A stretch of DNA of 6,312 bases from Chloroflexota bacterium (lineage in GTDB: Bacteria > Chloroflexota > Dehalococcoidia > Lucifugimonadales > Lucifugimonadaceae), in assembly GCA_029262715.1 (NCBI GenBank), contig JAJCYX010000353.1, positions 1 to 6,312 of the forward strand, read 5' to 3'. This document shows, one piece after another, positions 1 to 5,821 of the stretch (the first letter of the stretch is position 1; every line of letters starts with the position of its first letter). The translations under genes were made by a program, and so were the position numbers. The notes under the pieces were generated by a model. The model was given only the letters and a program-made list of their open reading frames with translations, had not been told where the DNA came from and ran no database searches.

Positions 1-186
1 GCGGTTGTCGAGGCGTTAGAGGAGGCCGGTATCCCGTTGGCCAGCCAGCCCGGTGTGCGGCACGATGGTCAGCGCCATCTGTTCGTCTACGATCCCGATG
101 GCAACCGCATCGAGATCTGTACTCGCGCCGACCACTCGAACACGATGCGTACTGTGGACGAAAACGGGTACACCGAAGAGGGCTAG
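1..186 (+). CDS. VOC/glyoxalase-fold protein, C-terminal fragment (5' end outside window)
   Basis: Frame 1 is open from the first base to a TAG at 184-186 and gives 61 residues; the start lies outside the window. The segment HLFVYDPDGNRIEI (residues 26-39) is the classic end of a vicinal-oxygen-chelate (glyoxalase/bleomycin resistance/extradiol dioxygenase) domain: a beta strand, the DPDGN turn, then a strand carrying the last metal-binding Glu (Glu38). The preceding VVEALEEAGIPL helix also fits the fold. About 20 residues of polar tail follow. VOC proteins are usually metal-dependent lyases, isomerases, dioxygenases or drug-binding proteins; the C-terminus alone does not say which. It converges on the acetyltransferase gene, with stop codons one base apart. 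The fold is fairly sure; the specific function is unknown. Confidence 0.8.
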   Translation, partial: AVVEALEEAGIPLASQPGVRHDGQRHLFVYDPDGNRIEICTRADHSNTMRTVDENGYTEEG

Positions 187-187
187 T

Positions 188-958
188 TCAAGTCGCCGGA
201 TTGGGGCGCGTAAGCATCAAGTACTTGCAGACCGGCTCGAAACCCATCTTCATATAAACCGGCAACGCCATCGTCGTCGAACCCATGAAGACAGACTCGG
301 CGCCCATCACCAATCCTTCGGTGGCCGCGGCCCATGTGACGGCAGTCCCGAAACCACGCCGTCTGAAATTCGGCTCACATGAAACAGCGTAGATCCCTGC
401 AACCGTCGGCGTGCTCACTACGATTGAGCCTGCCACGAGTGTGTTTCCGATCAAACCCCACAACTCAGCAGCGTTCGGCATTGCGGCCGTAGTTCGGCTC
501 ATTTCAATATCAAACTCGCTGAAATTTGAGTCCTTACCGATTCGCTCGAGCATGGCCGACAGCTCATCGTTATTCCGAACGGGCACAATCTCGAGCGGAC
601 CCTCATACTCCGGAGCATCCGGAGATCCAATCGATAGTACCGGCTCCTCCCGGCTCACAATGTAGCCACTGGCAAGGAGTTGCTCGATCAGATCGTCGTG
701 AACGCCCACCTGCAGTCGGAACACCGGTTGAGACCCACGTGACGCGAACCAGACTTCTGCTTCCTCGACACCTGGCGGTCTCTCTTCAGCAAGTGGCAAT
801 GCGCCGTTTAGGAACGGCATTGCGCCTCGACCGGCGTCAACTAGAAACCAGCCGTCGATCGACACCGTTGCCGCGTTCGGCATCGCATGGTGAACAACGC
901 GATTGGATGCGATCACCATATTGCTGTGAATCGCTTCGAGGAGTGTTGAGCGTCTCAT
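188..958 (-). CDS. GNAT-family N-acetyltransferase (256 aa)
   Basis: Predicted cytoplasmic acetyl-CoA-dependent N-acetyltransferase; acceptor unknown. The C-terminal half (about 120-250) is a recognisable GNAT domain. Strand beta4 (VAGIYAVSCEPNF, 186-198) leads into the acetyl-CoA pyrophosphate loop RRRGFGTA (199-206, R/QxxGxG/A form), then helix alpha3. The segment ALPVYMKMGFEPV (231-243) is the usual motif B with the Y-x-x-x-GF signature. The N-terminal half (1-110) has the layout of GNAT proteins with a degenerate second GNAT-like domain and probably no catalysis of its own. I use the ATG at 958. It follows the stop of the MFS remnant by one base (TGATATG), and no clear Shine-Dalgarno precedes it, which suggests termination-reinitiation coupling. 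An alternative start is Met14. The gene is last in the minus-strand run and its link to the sugar-acid genes is unclear. Confidence 0.88.
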   Translation of the reverse strand: MRRSTLLEAIHSNMVIASNRVVHHAMPNAATVSIDGWFLVDAGRGAMPFLNGALPLAEERPPGVEEAEVWFASRGSQPVFRLQVGVHDDLIEQLLASGYIVSREEPVLSIGSPDAPEYEGPLEIVPVRNNDELSAMLERIGKDSNFSEFDIEMSRTTAAMPNAAELWGLIGNTLVAGSIVVSTPTVAGIYAVSCEPNFRRRGFGTAVTWAAATEGLVMGAESVFMGSTTMALPVYMKMGFEPVCKYLMLTRPNPAT

Positions 959-959
959 A

Positions 960-1196
960 TCAGTTGGTTTCAGGTCTGGAAGCTTCTAGTGCTGGCTCTT
1001 TCACCGAAGGCTTGAGCTGAAAGAAAGTGAATGCTGCGATAAGCATCACCGCTGCGCCCACCAGCAGGCTGTTCCGGTAAAAACCGGTCTGGTCGAACAC
1101 AAAGCCAATTGCGATAGGCGTGAGGAACAGCACTGCGTTGGAAAACTGTGCACGCACTCCCCTGATCGCCGCATAGTTCAGCTTGCATGTTTGCAT
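960..1196 (-). pseudogene. MFS transporter remnant: last two membrane helices only
   Basis: The open frame ends in TGA at 960-962 and encodes about 70 residues of clear membrane protein. NYAAIRGVRAQFSN resembles the cytoplasmic-loop motif before TM11 of many major facilitator proteins (G-x-IRG). TM11 follows (AVLFLTPIAIGFVF), then the DQTGFYRNS loop, TM12 (LLVGAAVMLIAAFTFF) and a charged tail. A full MFS transporter has about 400 residues and 12 helices, so roughly 80 percent is missing. The frame stays open up to 1244, but beyond 1210 it only shadows the reductase gene in another frame. The homology therefore stops just after the reductase stop codon. A nominal ATG at 1196 would give 78 residues but has no ribosome binding site. 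I read it as the 3' stump left by a deletion or rearrangement; a chimeric assembly join is the alternative. Confidence 0.7.
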
Positions 1197-1209
1197 GCAG
1201 GGCGAAGGT

Positions 1210-2274
1210 TCAAAAACCCGCTCGGGCCAGCACCATCTCCACATTTTCGATACCCGGTTTCAACCGACCTTCGTCAATCGCCAGAATCGCTTCTGTCATC
1301 GACCTGTTCACCGGTGCTTCGACTCCAGCTTCGACCGCTCGTTCAACCACATATCCGTTCATCTGGTTGATCTCAGTAGGGCGGCCCTTCACAACGTCCT
1401 GGCCCATCGATGGCCGCCAGTTCGCGCCGCCTGCCTTCTGCGCCAGCACACCGTCCAACTCTTCGTACACATCGCCACGGCTGGAATCCGCCCACATCTG
1501 CGGGTCCATCCCGCCGAACTTCTCAACCTTGTAACCACATGCCAGGCCAACGCGAGCGCACTCCGCAGCAAGCCTGATCTGGAGCTCTCGGCCCCTGGGA
1601 TCACCATTCAGGTCGGCCATGCCCATGTCCGAAACCGCAACAACCGGATTGCCCATACTGTTCTGGCTCAGCTTCGCCCAGCGCTCGCCCCACAGGTTCG
1701 TCGTCGTCTTGCCTGCGTCGATCGGGTCAAGCATCTCGATCAAATCTCGAATTCGCTCCGTCTCAGAGCCATCGTGCTCGCCAGCCCGGAACACGTCATG
1801 ACCCTCATCCCGGCGACGCTTCTTGCCGGGTCGTTCAACTTTTCCAGCCTCCCACATCGCCACGGAAATAGATGACATCACGAGTCCGACCGCATGCTCC
1901 GCACCGACGGCCTCGGCGATGATCGGGTCAGTCCACGTGTTTTGTGACGAGACAATGTAGCCTTCCGGCTTCACAAACGGGTCAATGAAGTGAGCGGCCC
2001 ATCGGGTGTCATATGCCTTCATTGCAACGAAGCCGATGTCGAACTTGTCCTGTCTAGCGACCAGCTCATTTTCGTGAAGGTGGAACATCTTCGGGTGCGC
2101 CGTAAATGGCTCGTGCGGACCCTCGACTTTCAGCCCATCAGCCCTGATCTTCTCTACCTGCGCGGCCCACGGGTCGACGATTGTCACGTCGTGTCCTGAG
2201 TGATCGAGCCAGCCGCCAAGGTAGCTGCCAACCGCACCGGCGCCGATAAAGATGATTCGTTTACTGTCTGTCAT
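1210..2274 (-). CDS. Ketopantoate reductase-family 2-ketoacid reductase (ApbA/PanE-like, 354 aa)
   Basis: Predicted NAD(P)H-dependent reductase of a 2-keto acid to a 2-hydroxy acid. The N-terminus is a Rossmann fold with GAGAVGSYLGG (11-21) and an acidic residue at the end of beta2 (Asp34). Catalytic features match E. coli PanE as I recall it. Lys201 with Asn205 and Asn209 in WAKLSQNSMGNP equals the K176/N180/N184 helix. Ser289 and Glu301 in SMGQDVVKGRPTEINQMNG equals S244/E256, with the same 12-residue spacing. Asn112 fits N98. It is about 50 residues longer than PanE, with a basic patch KKRRR (151-155) and a long helical segment around 215-285, so it is more likely a catabolic paralogue than the pantothenate enzyme. 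The start at 2274 is supported by AGAGGA seven bases upstream. It lies 66 bases downstream of the enolase paralogue A stop and is probably co-transcribed. True substrate unknown. Confidence 0.88.
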   Translation of the reverse strand: MTDSKRIIFIGAGAVGSYLGGWLDHSGHDVTIVDPWAAQVEKIRADGLKVEGPHEPFTAHPKMFHLHENELVARQDKFDIGFVAMKAYDTRWAAHFIDPFVKPEGYIVSSQNTWTDPIIAEAVGAEHAVGLVMSSISVAMWEAGKVERPGKKRRRDEGHDVFRAGEHDGSETERIRDLIEMLDPIDAGKTTTNLWGERWAKLSQNSMGNPVVAVSDMGMADLNGDPRGRELQIRLAAECARVGLACGYKVEKFGGMDPQMWADSSRGDVYEELDGVLAQKAGGANWRPSMGQDVVKGRPTEINQMNGYVVERAVEAGVEAPVNRSMTEAILAIDEGRLKPGIENVEMVLARAGF

Positions 2275-2281
2275 TAACTGG

Positions 2282-2287
2282 TCCTCT
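2282..2287 (-). promoter_or_regulatory. Ribosome binding site of the ketoacid reductase
   Basis: AGAGGA on the minus strand, seven bases before the ATG at 2274. It fixes the start of the reductase. It lies in the 66-base gap (2275-2340) after enolase paralogue A, which shows no hairpin with a T-run, so read-through from the upstream gene is likely. Confidence 0.65.
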
Positions 2288-2340
2288 ACTATCTTCGACT
2301 TAACTCGAACTGGTGAACTGATCTGCTCAATCTCGCGTCC

Positions 2341-3558
2341 TCAAACCCTCTCAAAATCTTCTTGCATATCCTTCGGCGGATAGGTGTAGCGGTTCCTCGA
2401 CGTTAACCACGATTCTCTCTCCTCATCGCTAACCCGTATGGTTGCATCCGACCGCTCACGCACGCCTTCCTTCAGCCTCGCACCAATGCCCGGTTCGGTC
2501 GGTGCCATCAGGAAACCGTCCTTCACGACGAAGTTCGGCTCTATGAAATCGCCGTACCAGCCGCGGTGCATCGCTCTGTTGTACTCCATGATCATCACGT
2601 TTGGAGTTGCCATGCAGATCTGTGCGCACGCCAGCATGTTCACCGGTCCGACGCAATCGTGCGGCGCAATTGGTAGCTGATGCCCTGAGGCGAGAATAGC
2701 GATCTTCATCACTTCGGAAATGCCGCCGGTCCACGTTAAGTCGGGCATCACTACTCGGGCTGCGCCAGATTCGATGAACCGTCGGTGCTGATAGCGAGTC
2801 ATCAACCGCTCGGCGACGGCAATCGGCGTGCGTGTCGACTGCTGCAGTCTCAGGTGAGCCTCTTCGTTCAGTGGAGAGATCAACTCCTCGTGCCACATTG
2901 GCCGCAGCGGCTCCATCTCCTGCGCGATCTTGATCGCAGTCGCAAGATTCCACTTTGCGTGGCCATCGTTCGCAACCTGCATCTCCATGCCAAGCGTGTC
3001 CCTGATGTCCCGAAAGGGCCGCAGCGCCCGGTCGAGGTCCTTCTTGAACAACAGGTTGCCATCGGACTCACGGGCAATGAAATCGGTAGGGGAGAACTTC
3101 ATTGCTTCGATGCCTTCATCAAGCAGGCTCTTCGCAACGGTCACCGGCGTTCGCCAGACATCGTGACCGTCTGTGATGTCGCCGTAGACGCCCAGCGTGT
3201 TGTAGACGCGAATGCGGTGCCGGGTACCGCCGCCAATCAGTTCGAACACTGGCAGCTTGAGCGCCTGTCCCTTGATGTCCCACAGTGCAATATCGAGGGC
3301 GGAGATCGCACGCAGTTCCGCTCCGCCATATCCGGCGTGATCTGAAAGCCGGAACATCGTCTGCCAGTGCGCTTCGATCTCAGAGGCATCGCGGCCTATC
3401 AGTAGAGGGCCGAAGTGATCGTGTATCGCCGCTTCAACCGTGCTTGCTGCGTACCAAGTCTCACCGAGCCCAACGATTCCGACGTCCGTGTGAACCTGCA
3501 CGAAGAGGATATCTGGAAACTGGCTGACACGGATCGTCTCAATCTGAGTGATTTTCAT
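2341..3558 (-). CDS. Enolase-superfamily acid-sugar dehydratase, paralogue A (mandelate racemase subgroup, 405 aa)
   Basis: Predicted Mg2+-dependent enzyme that abstracts the alpha proton of a carboxylate and probably dehydrates an acid sugar to a 2-keto-3-deoxy acid. The N-terminal capping domain is about 1-115, with the mobile lid LGETWYAAST and the loop LSDHAGYGGAE. A TIM barrel follows. Metal ligands are Asp198 (ANDGH), Glu224 (WHEEL) and Glu250 (AERL). Acid/base candidates are Lys154, His200, and the His300/Asp273 dyad, with Glu325 after it. The spacings D198-H200-E224-E250-D273-H300-E325 equal those I recall for E. coli D-galactonate dehydratase (183-185-209-235-258-285-310), so the catalytic machinery looks complete. 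That supports a galactonate-dehydratase-like mechanism but not the substrate. The barrel beta1-alpha1 loop is 10 residues longer than in paralogue B. The start overlaps the stop of paralogue B (ATGA), with AGGGAGG five bases upstream. Confidence 0.93.
   Translation of the reverse strand: MKITQIETIRVSQFPDILFVQVHTDVGIVGLGETWYAASTVEAAIHDHFGPLLIGRDASEIEAHWQTMFRLSDHAGYGGAELRAISALDIALWDIKGQALKLPVFELIGGGTRHRIRVYNTLGVYGDITDGHDVWRTPVTVAKSLLDEGIEAMKFSPTDFIARESDGNLLFKKDLDRALRPFRDIRDTLGMEMQVANDGHAKWNLATAIKIAQEMEPLRPMWHEELISPLNEEAHLRLQQSTRTPIAVAERLMTRYQHRRFIESGAARVVMPDLTWTGGISEVMKIAILASGHQLPIAPHDCVGPVNMLACAQICMATPNVMIMEYNRAMHRGWYGDFIEPNFVVKDGFLMAPTEPGIGARLKEGVRERSDATIRVSDEERESWLTSRNRYTYPPKDMQEDFERV
3555..3558 (-). 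other. ATGA stop/start overlap between the two enolase paralogues
   Basis: On the minus strand the ATG of paralogue A (3558-3556) shares bases with the TGA of paralogue B (3557-3555). This four-base overlap is a standard sign of translational coupling and shows that the two paralogues form one transcription unit. Confidence 0.9.
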
Positions 3559-4799
3559 CCCAGCCTCCCTTCGGTACCGTCAATTGCCATCTTTCTGAAG
3601 CGCCATATGTCGTCCATCTCCGCTGCCATCTCCGGCGAAAAATTGTCCGTCGATGACCAGCCTTCGTCATTCATTCCAGGCGCAGCGACGCGTTCATCTG
3701 TGACTCGTGTCGAAACGTCAGCTCGCTGAAACACTTCCGGCCGCAACTGTGTCCCGACACCCGGACGTTCCGGTGCAGAGAGCCAGCCGTTTTCTATCGG
3801 CAGGTTCGGGTCGACGAAGTCGCCGTACCAGCCCTGAAAGTAAGGCCGCACGTGCTCCATGATCATCACGTTCGGGGAACTCATGCATATCTGCGCACAC
3901 GCGAAGATGTTCACAGGCCCTGTTGCGTCGTGCGGAGCGACCGGGACCTGATGCGCTGATGCCATGACCGCGATCTTGTGCGTTTCACTGATCCCGCCGG
4001 TCCAGATCAGGTCTGGCATCACGATGCGGGCAGAACCATTCTCGATGTACAGCCGAAGCTGCCATCGGGAGAGTAAGCGTTCGGAGATACATACAGGTGT
4101 CGCGGTGGATTCCTGCAGCCTCAGCAGCGAGTCCGGGTTCATGAGCGGCATCAGGTCTTCCTGCCACATGATGTCCAGTGGCTCCATCGCCTGCGCAATC
4201 TGGATCGCCACCGGCAAAGCCCACTTTCCGTGACCGTCATTTGCGATCTTGATGTCGTCGCCAACAGCGTCTCGCACATCCCTGAACGGCTGAAGGGCGC
4301 GATCCATCTCTTTCGGGGAAAGATACTGTCCTTCGCTTGGGGTCGCGACTGGAATAGTCGGGCCCATCTTCATCGCAACAATGCCGTCTGCCACAAGCTC
4401 CTTCGCCAGCTCACCAGCACCGGTGTATGGCGCTCCCGTGGCATAGACGCGAATCCGATCGCGCACCTTTCCGCCAAGCAGCTCGTAGATCGGAACATCG
4501 GTCGCCTGTCCCTTGATATCCCAGAGTGCAATGTCGATGGCCGAGATCGCCCGCATCTCTGCGCCGCCGTATCCCGCATGGTCAGAGAGCCGGAACATGT
4601 TCAACCAGTGACGTTCGATTGCGAACGGGTCACGTCCGACGAGCAACGGAGCGAAGTGATCGTGAACGGCAGTTTCCATCGTGCTGGCCGCGTACCAGCT
4701 CTCGCCAAGACCGATCAGGCCATTGTCCGTGTGGACGCGAACCCAGATGATGTCCGGAAATTCGCCAACTCGGACCGTTTCGATGTGAGTAATCTTCAT
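3555..4799 (-). CDS. Enolase-superfamily acid-sugar dehydratase, paralogue B (mandelate racemase subgroup, 414 aa)
   Basis: Same family and architecture as paralogue A: capping domain about 1-115 with the near-identical LSDHAGYGGAE loop, then the TIM barrel. Metal ligands are Asp188 (ANDGH), Glu214 (WQEDL) and Glu240 (SERL). Acid/base residues are Lys144, His190, the His290/Asp263 dyad and Glu315. All spacings from the first metal Asp on equal those of paralogue A. By my hand alignment the first 120 residues are about 70 percent identical to A, so the pair is an ancient-to-moderate tandem duplication rather than a recent one. B has a shorter beta1-alpha1 loop, Asp215 where A has Glu225, Ala292 where A has Cys302, and a longer polar C-terminal tail. 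The start MKITHIETVRV is typical of the family. Only a weak GGA lies five bases upstream. It is the first gene of the minus-strand run. Confidence 0.93.
   Translation of the reverse strand: MKITHIETVRVGEFPDIIWVRVHTDNGLIGLGESWYAASTMETAVHDHFAPLLVGRDPFAIERHWLNMFRLSDHAGYGGAEMRAISAIDIALWDIKGQATDVPIYELLGGKVRDRIRVYATGAPYTGAGELAKELVADGIVAMKMGPTIPVATPSEGQYLSPKEMDRALQPFRDVRDAVGDDIKIANDGHGKWALPVAIQIAQAMEPLDIMWQEDLMPLMNPDSLLRLQESTATPVCISERLLSRWQLRLYIENGSARIVMPDLIWTGGISETHKIAVMASAHQVPVAPHDATGPVNIFACAQICMSSPNVMIMEHVRPYFQGWYGDFVDPNLPIENGWLSAPERPGVGTQLRPEVFQRADVSTRVTDERVAAPGMNDEGWSSTDNFSPEMAAEMDDIWRFRKMAIDGTEGRLG
3564..3570 (-). promoter_or_regulatory. Strong Shine-Dalgarno for paralogue A, inside the 3' end of paralogue B
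   Basis: AGGGAGG on the minus strand ends five bases before the ATG at 3558. It is inside the last codons of paralogue B (the GRLG tail). This is the strongest ribosome binding site in the window and contrasts with the weak one before paralogue B, so A may be made in excess of B from the same message. Confidence 0.75.
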
Positions 4800-4975
4800 G
4801 ATTGTCCGTTACATGTGGCCGTCGATGCTTGCCCAGGTCGGGGAACACCGCTCTGCTGTGCAACGCGTCAATTGCCGCGAGTGCAGCGGAGTATAGACCC
4901 GTGCTGGCCACTGCATCTGTTGACGAGAAAACAACCGGGTTTATCCCGTCGAACTCGCCCATCGCCCCGTCTTAT

Positions 4976-4991
4976 GTGATACCTATTTCAC
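4976..4991. promoter_or_regulatory. Candidate operator, GTGA-N8-TCAC dyad
   Basis: GTGATACCTATTTCAC is a 16-base imperfect palindrome: the outer four bases on each side pair perfectly and the match is 10 of 16 positions overall. Its place 55 bases before the aldolase start and in the shared intergenic region would suit a regulator controlling both directions. No regulator gene is in the window, and a dyad this short can occur by chance. Confidence 0.25.
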
Positions 4992-5034
4992 TGCGAGATT
5001 CAGACACGCCGAAGCCAGAAACAATTCACCGCAC

Positions 5035-5039
5035 AGGAA
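5035..5039 (+). promoter_or_regulatory. Ribosome binding site of the aldolase
   Basis: AGGAA ends seven bases before the ATG at 5047, which decides this start over downstream Met codons. Confidence 0.7.
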
Positions 5040-5046
5040 CGTCAAA

Positions 5047-5781
5047 ATGTCACAGGTCAGAGAGAACCGAGTCCTAAAAGCTGCCAGCGAGGGCCGAATT
5101 GCGAAGGGCTACAACCTCACCTTCCCGTCAGTCCACAATATAGAGATCCTCGGTCGTCTCGACTTCGATTTCGTCTGGCTAGACGGAGAGCACGGCCCAT
5201 TTGGTTATTCAGAGCTTGAGGATCAGGTTCGTGCCATTGAAGCTGCCGGTGCCACAGCGGTCGCACGCGTCGAGAGCGTAGAGCAGTCGACCATCTTGCA
5301 GTACCTGGACCGCGGCATCCAGGGCATCGTCGGTCCGCACGTTTCGTCTGGTGAAGATGCGGAGGCGCTTGTTGACGCCTGTTATTTCGGCCCCAGCGGA
5401 CAGCGCTCGTTTGGCGGCAATCGCGGTACCAACTATTCGTTCACGCCGGAGCCCTGGGGCGACAAGACCGCGTTTTACAAGGACGCCAACGACAACATGC
5501 TTGTGGGTGCTCTGCTGGAAGACCAGGGAGCGGTGGACAACATCGACGACATCCTTGCAGTGGATGGTATCGACCACTTCGGCATCGGGCCTAACGACTT
5601 TGCACAGGGCATCGGCTATCCGGGACAGTCTGAGCACCCGGACGTGGTCAAGGTCATGCAGGAGCTAACCGACCACATCCGCTCGAAGGGCCGGAAGATG
5701 ACAGCTGACATCATGACATCGGTCTGGATTCATGATCTGCTGCTGGGTTCAGGCGAGAAGTTCTTGAACGGAGATTCTTAG
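5047..5781 (+). CDS. HpcH/HpaI-family class II 2-ketoacid aldolase (244 aa)
   Basis: Predicted metal-dependent retro-aldolase that splits a 2-keto-3-deoxy acid into pyruvate (or a close ketoacid) and an aldehyde. The TIM barrel is clear. DFDFVWLDGEHGPFGYSELEDQ (39-60) carries catalytic His49. VARV carries Arg74. GIQGIVGPHV (90-99) and GPSGQRSFGG (115-124) are family signatures. Metal ligands are Glu158 and Asp184 (GPNDFAQGIG), with the same 26-residue spacing as in HpcH and the E. coli ketodeoxyrhamnonate aldolase. The Gln normally two residues before the metal Glu is Leu156 here, which is unusual. Length is slightly below the usual 250-260. It is divergently placed from the two dehydratases, and dehydratase plus HpcH aldolase is a known non-phosphorylative sugar-acid pairing. 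Exact substrate unknown. Confidence 0.92.
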   Translation: MSQVRENRVLKAASEGRIAKGYNLTFPSVHNIEILGRLDFDFVWLDGEHGPFGYSELEDQVRAIEAAGATAVARVESVEQSTILQYLDRGIQGIVGPHVSSGEDAEALVDACYFGPSGQRSFGGNRGTNYSFTPEPWGDKTAFYKDANDNMLVGALLEDQGAVDNIDDILAVDGIDHFGIGPNDFAQGIGYPGQSEHPDVVKVMQELTDHIRSKGRKMTADIMTSVWIHDLLLGSGEKFLNGDS

Positions 5782-5810
5782 CAACAGCCAGGCGGGGACC
5801 CGCTCAGGGC

Positions 5811-5815
5811 AAGGA
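5811..5815 (+). promoter_or_regulatory. Ribosome binding site of the 44-codon ORF
   Basis: AAGGA ends six bases before the ATG at 5822. Its strength and spacing are the main reason to take the short ORF seriously. Confidence 0.5.
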
Positions 5816-5821
5816 ATGTGA

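Larger units (their letters stand above)
4800..5046. promoter_or_regulatory. Divergent intergenic region between dehydratase operon and aldolase
   Basis: This 247-base gap separates the start of enolase paralogue B (leftward) from the aldolase start (rightward), so it must hold the promoters for both unless transcription enters from outside. A weak rightward candidate is TTGACG at 4920-4925 followed after 16 bases by TATCCC at 4942-4947; no leftward pair stands out. An imperfect dyad GTGA-N8-TCAC lies at 4976-4991. Open frames cross the region on both strands, but none has recognisable protein content. Confidence 0.5.

Noticed and set aside
1183..1875. Long plus-strand ORF (230 codons) opposite the ketoacid reductase
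   Set aside because: Rich in His, Arg and Ser with no domain-like pattern; it is the antisense shadow of a gene with complete catalytic motifs.
2276..2320. Repeated AACTGGT (2276 and 2308) between enolase paralogue A and the reductase
   Set aside because: Seven-base repeats this close are easily due to chance, and they coincide with the ribosome binding region; no symmetry or further copies beyond a partial AACTG.
2785..3345. Plus-strand ORF of 186 codons opposite enolase paralogue A
   Set aside because: Low-complexity antisense reading of a well-supported enolase-family gene; no ribosome binding site or recognisable motif.
4630..4962. Minus-strand ORF starting MGEFDGINPVVFSST in the divergent region
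   Set aside because: The first 55 codons look mildly protein-like and a G-rich stretch precedes the ATG, but the frame then runs out of phase through paralogue B and no family is recognised. It could be a decayed gene or leader; the evidence is too weak.
4230..4979. Plus-strand ORF of 249 codons opposite enolase paralogue B and running into the intergenic gap
   Set aside because: Most of it is antisense to paralogue B; composition is Arg/His/Cys rich without folds I recognise.
5209..5637. Minus-strand ORF of 142 codons opposite the aldolase
   Set aside because: Antisense shadow; the plus strand has all aldolase active-site motifs in frame.
5791..5803. Short GC hairpin after the aldolase stop as a terminator
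   Set aside because: Only about four base pairs can form around a tiny loop and no T-run follows.
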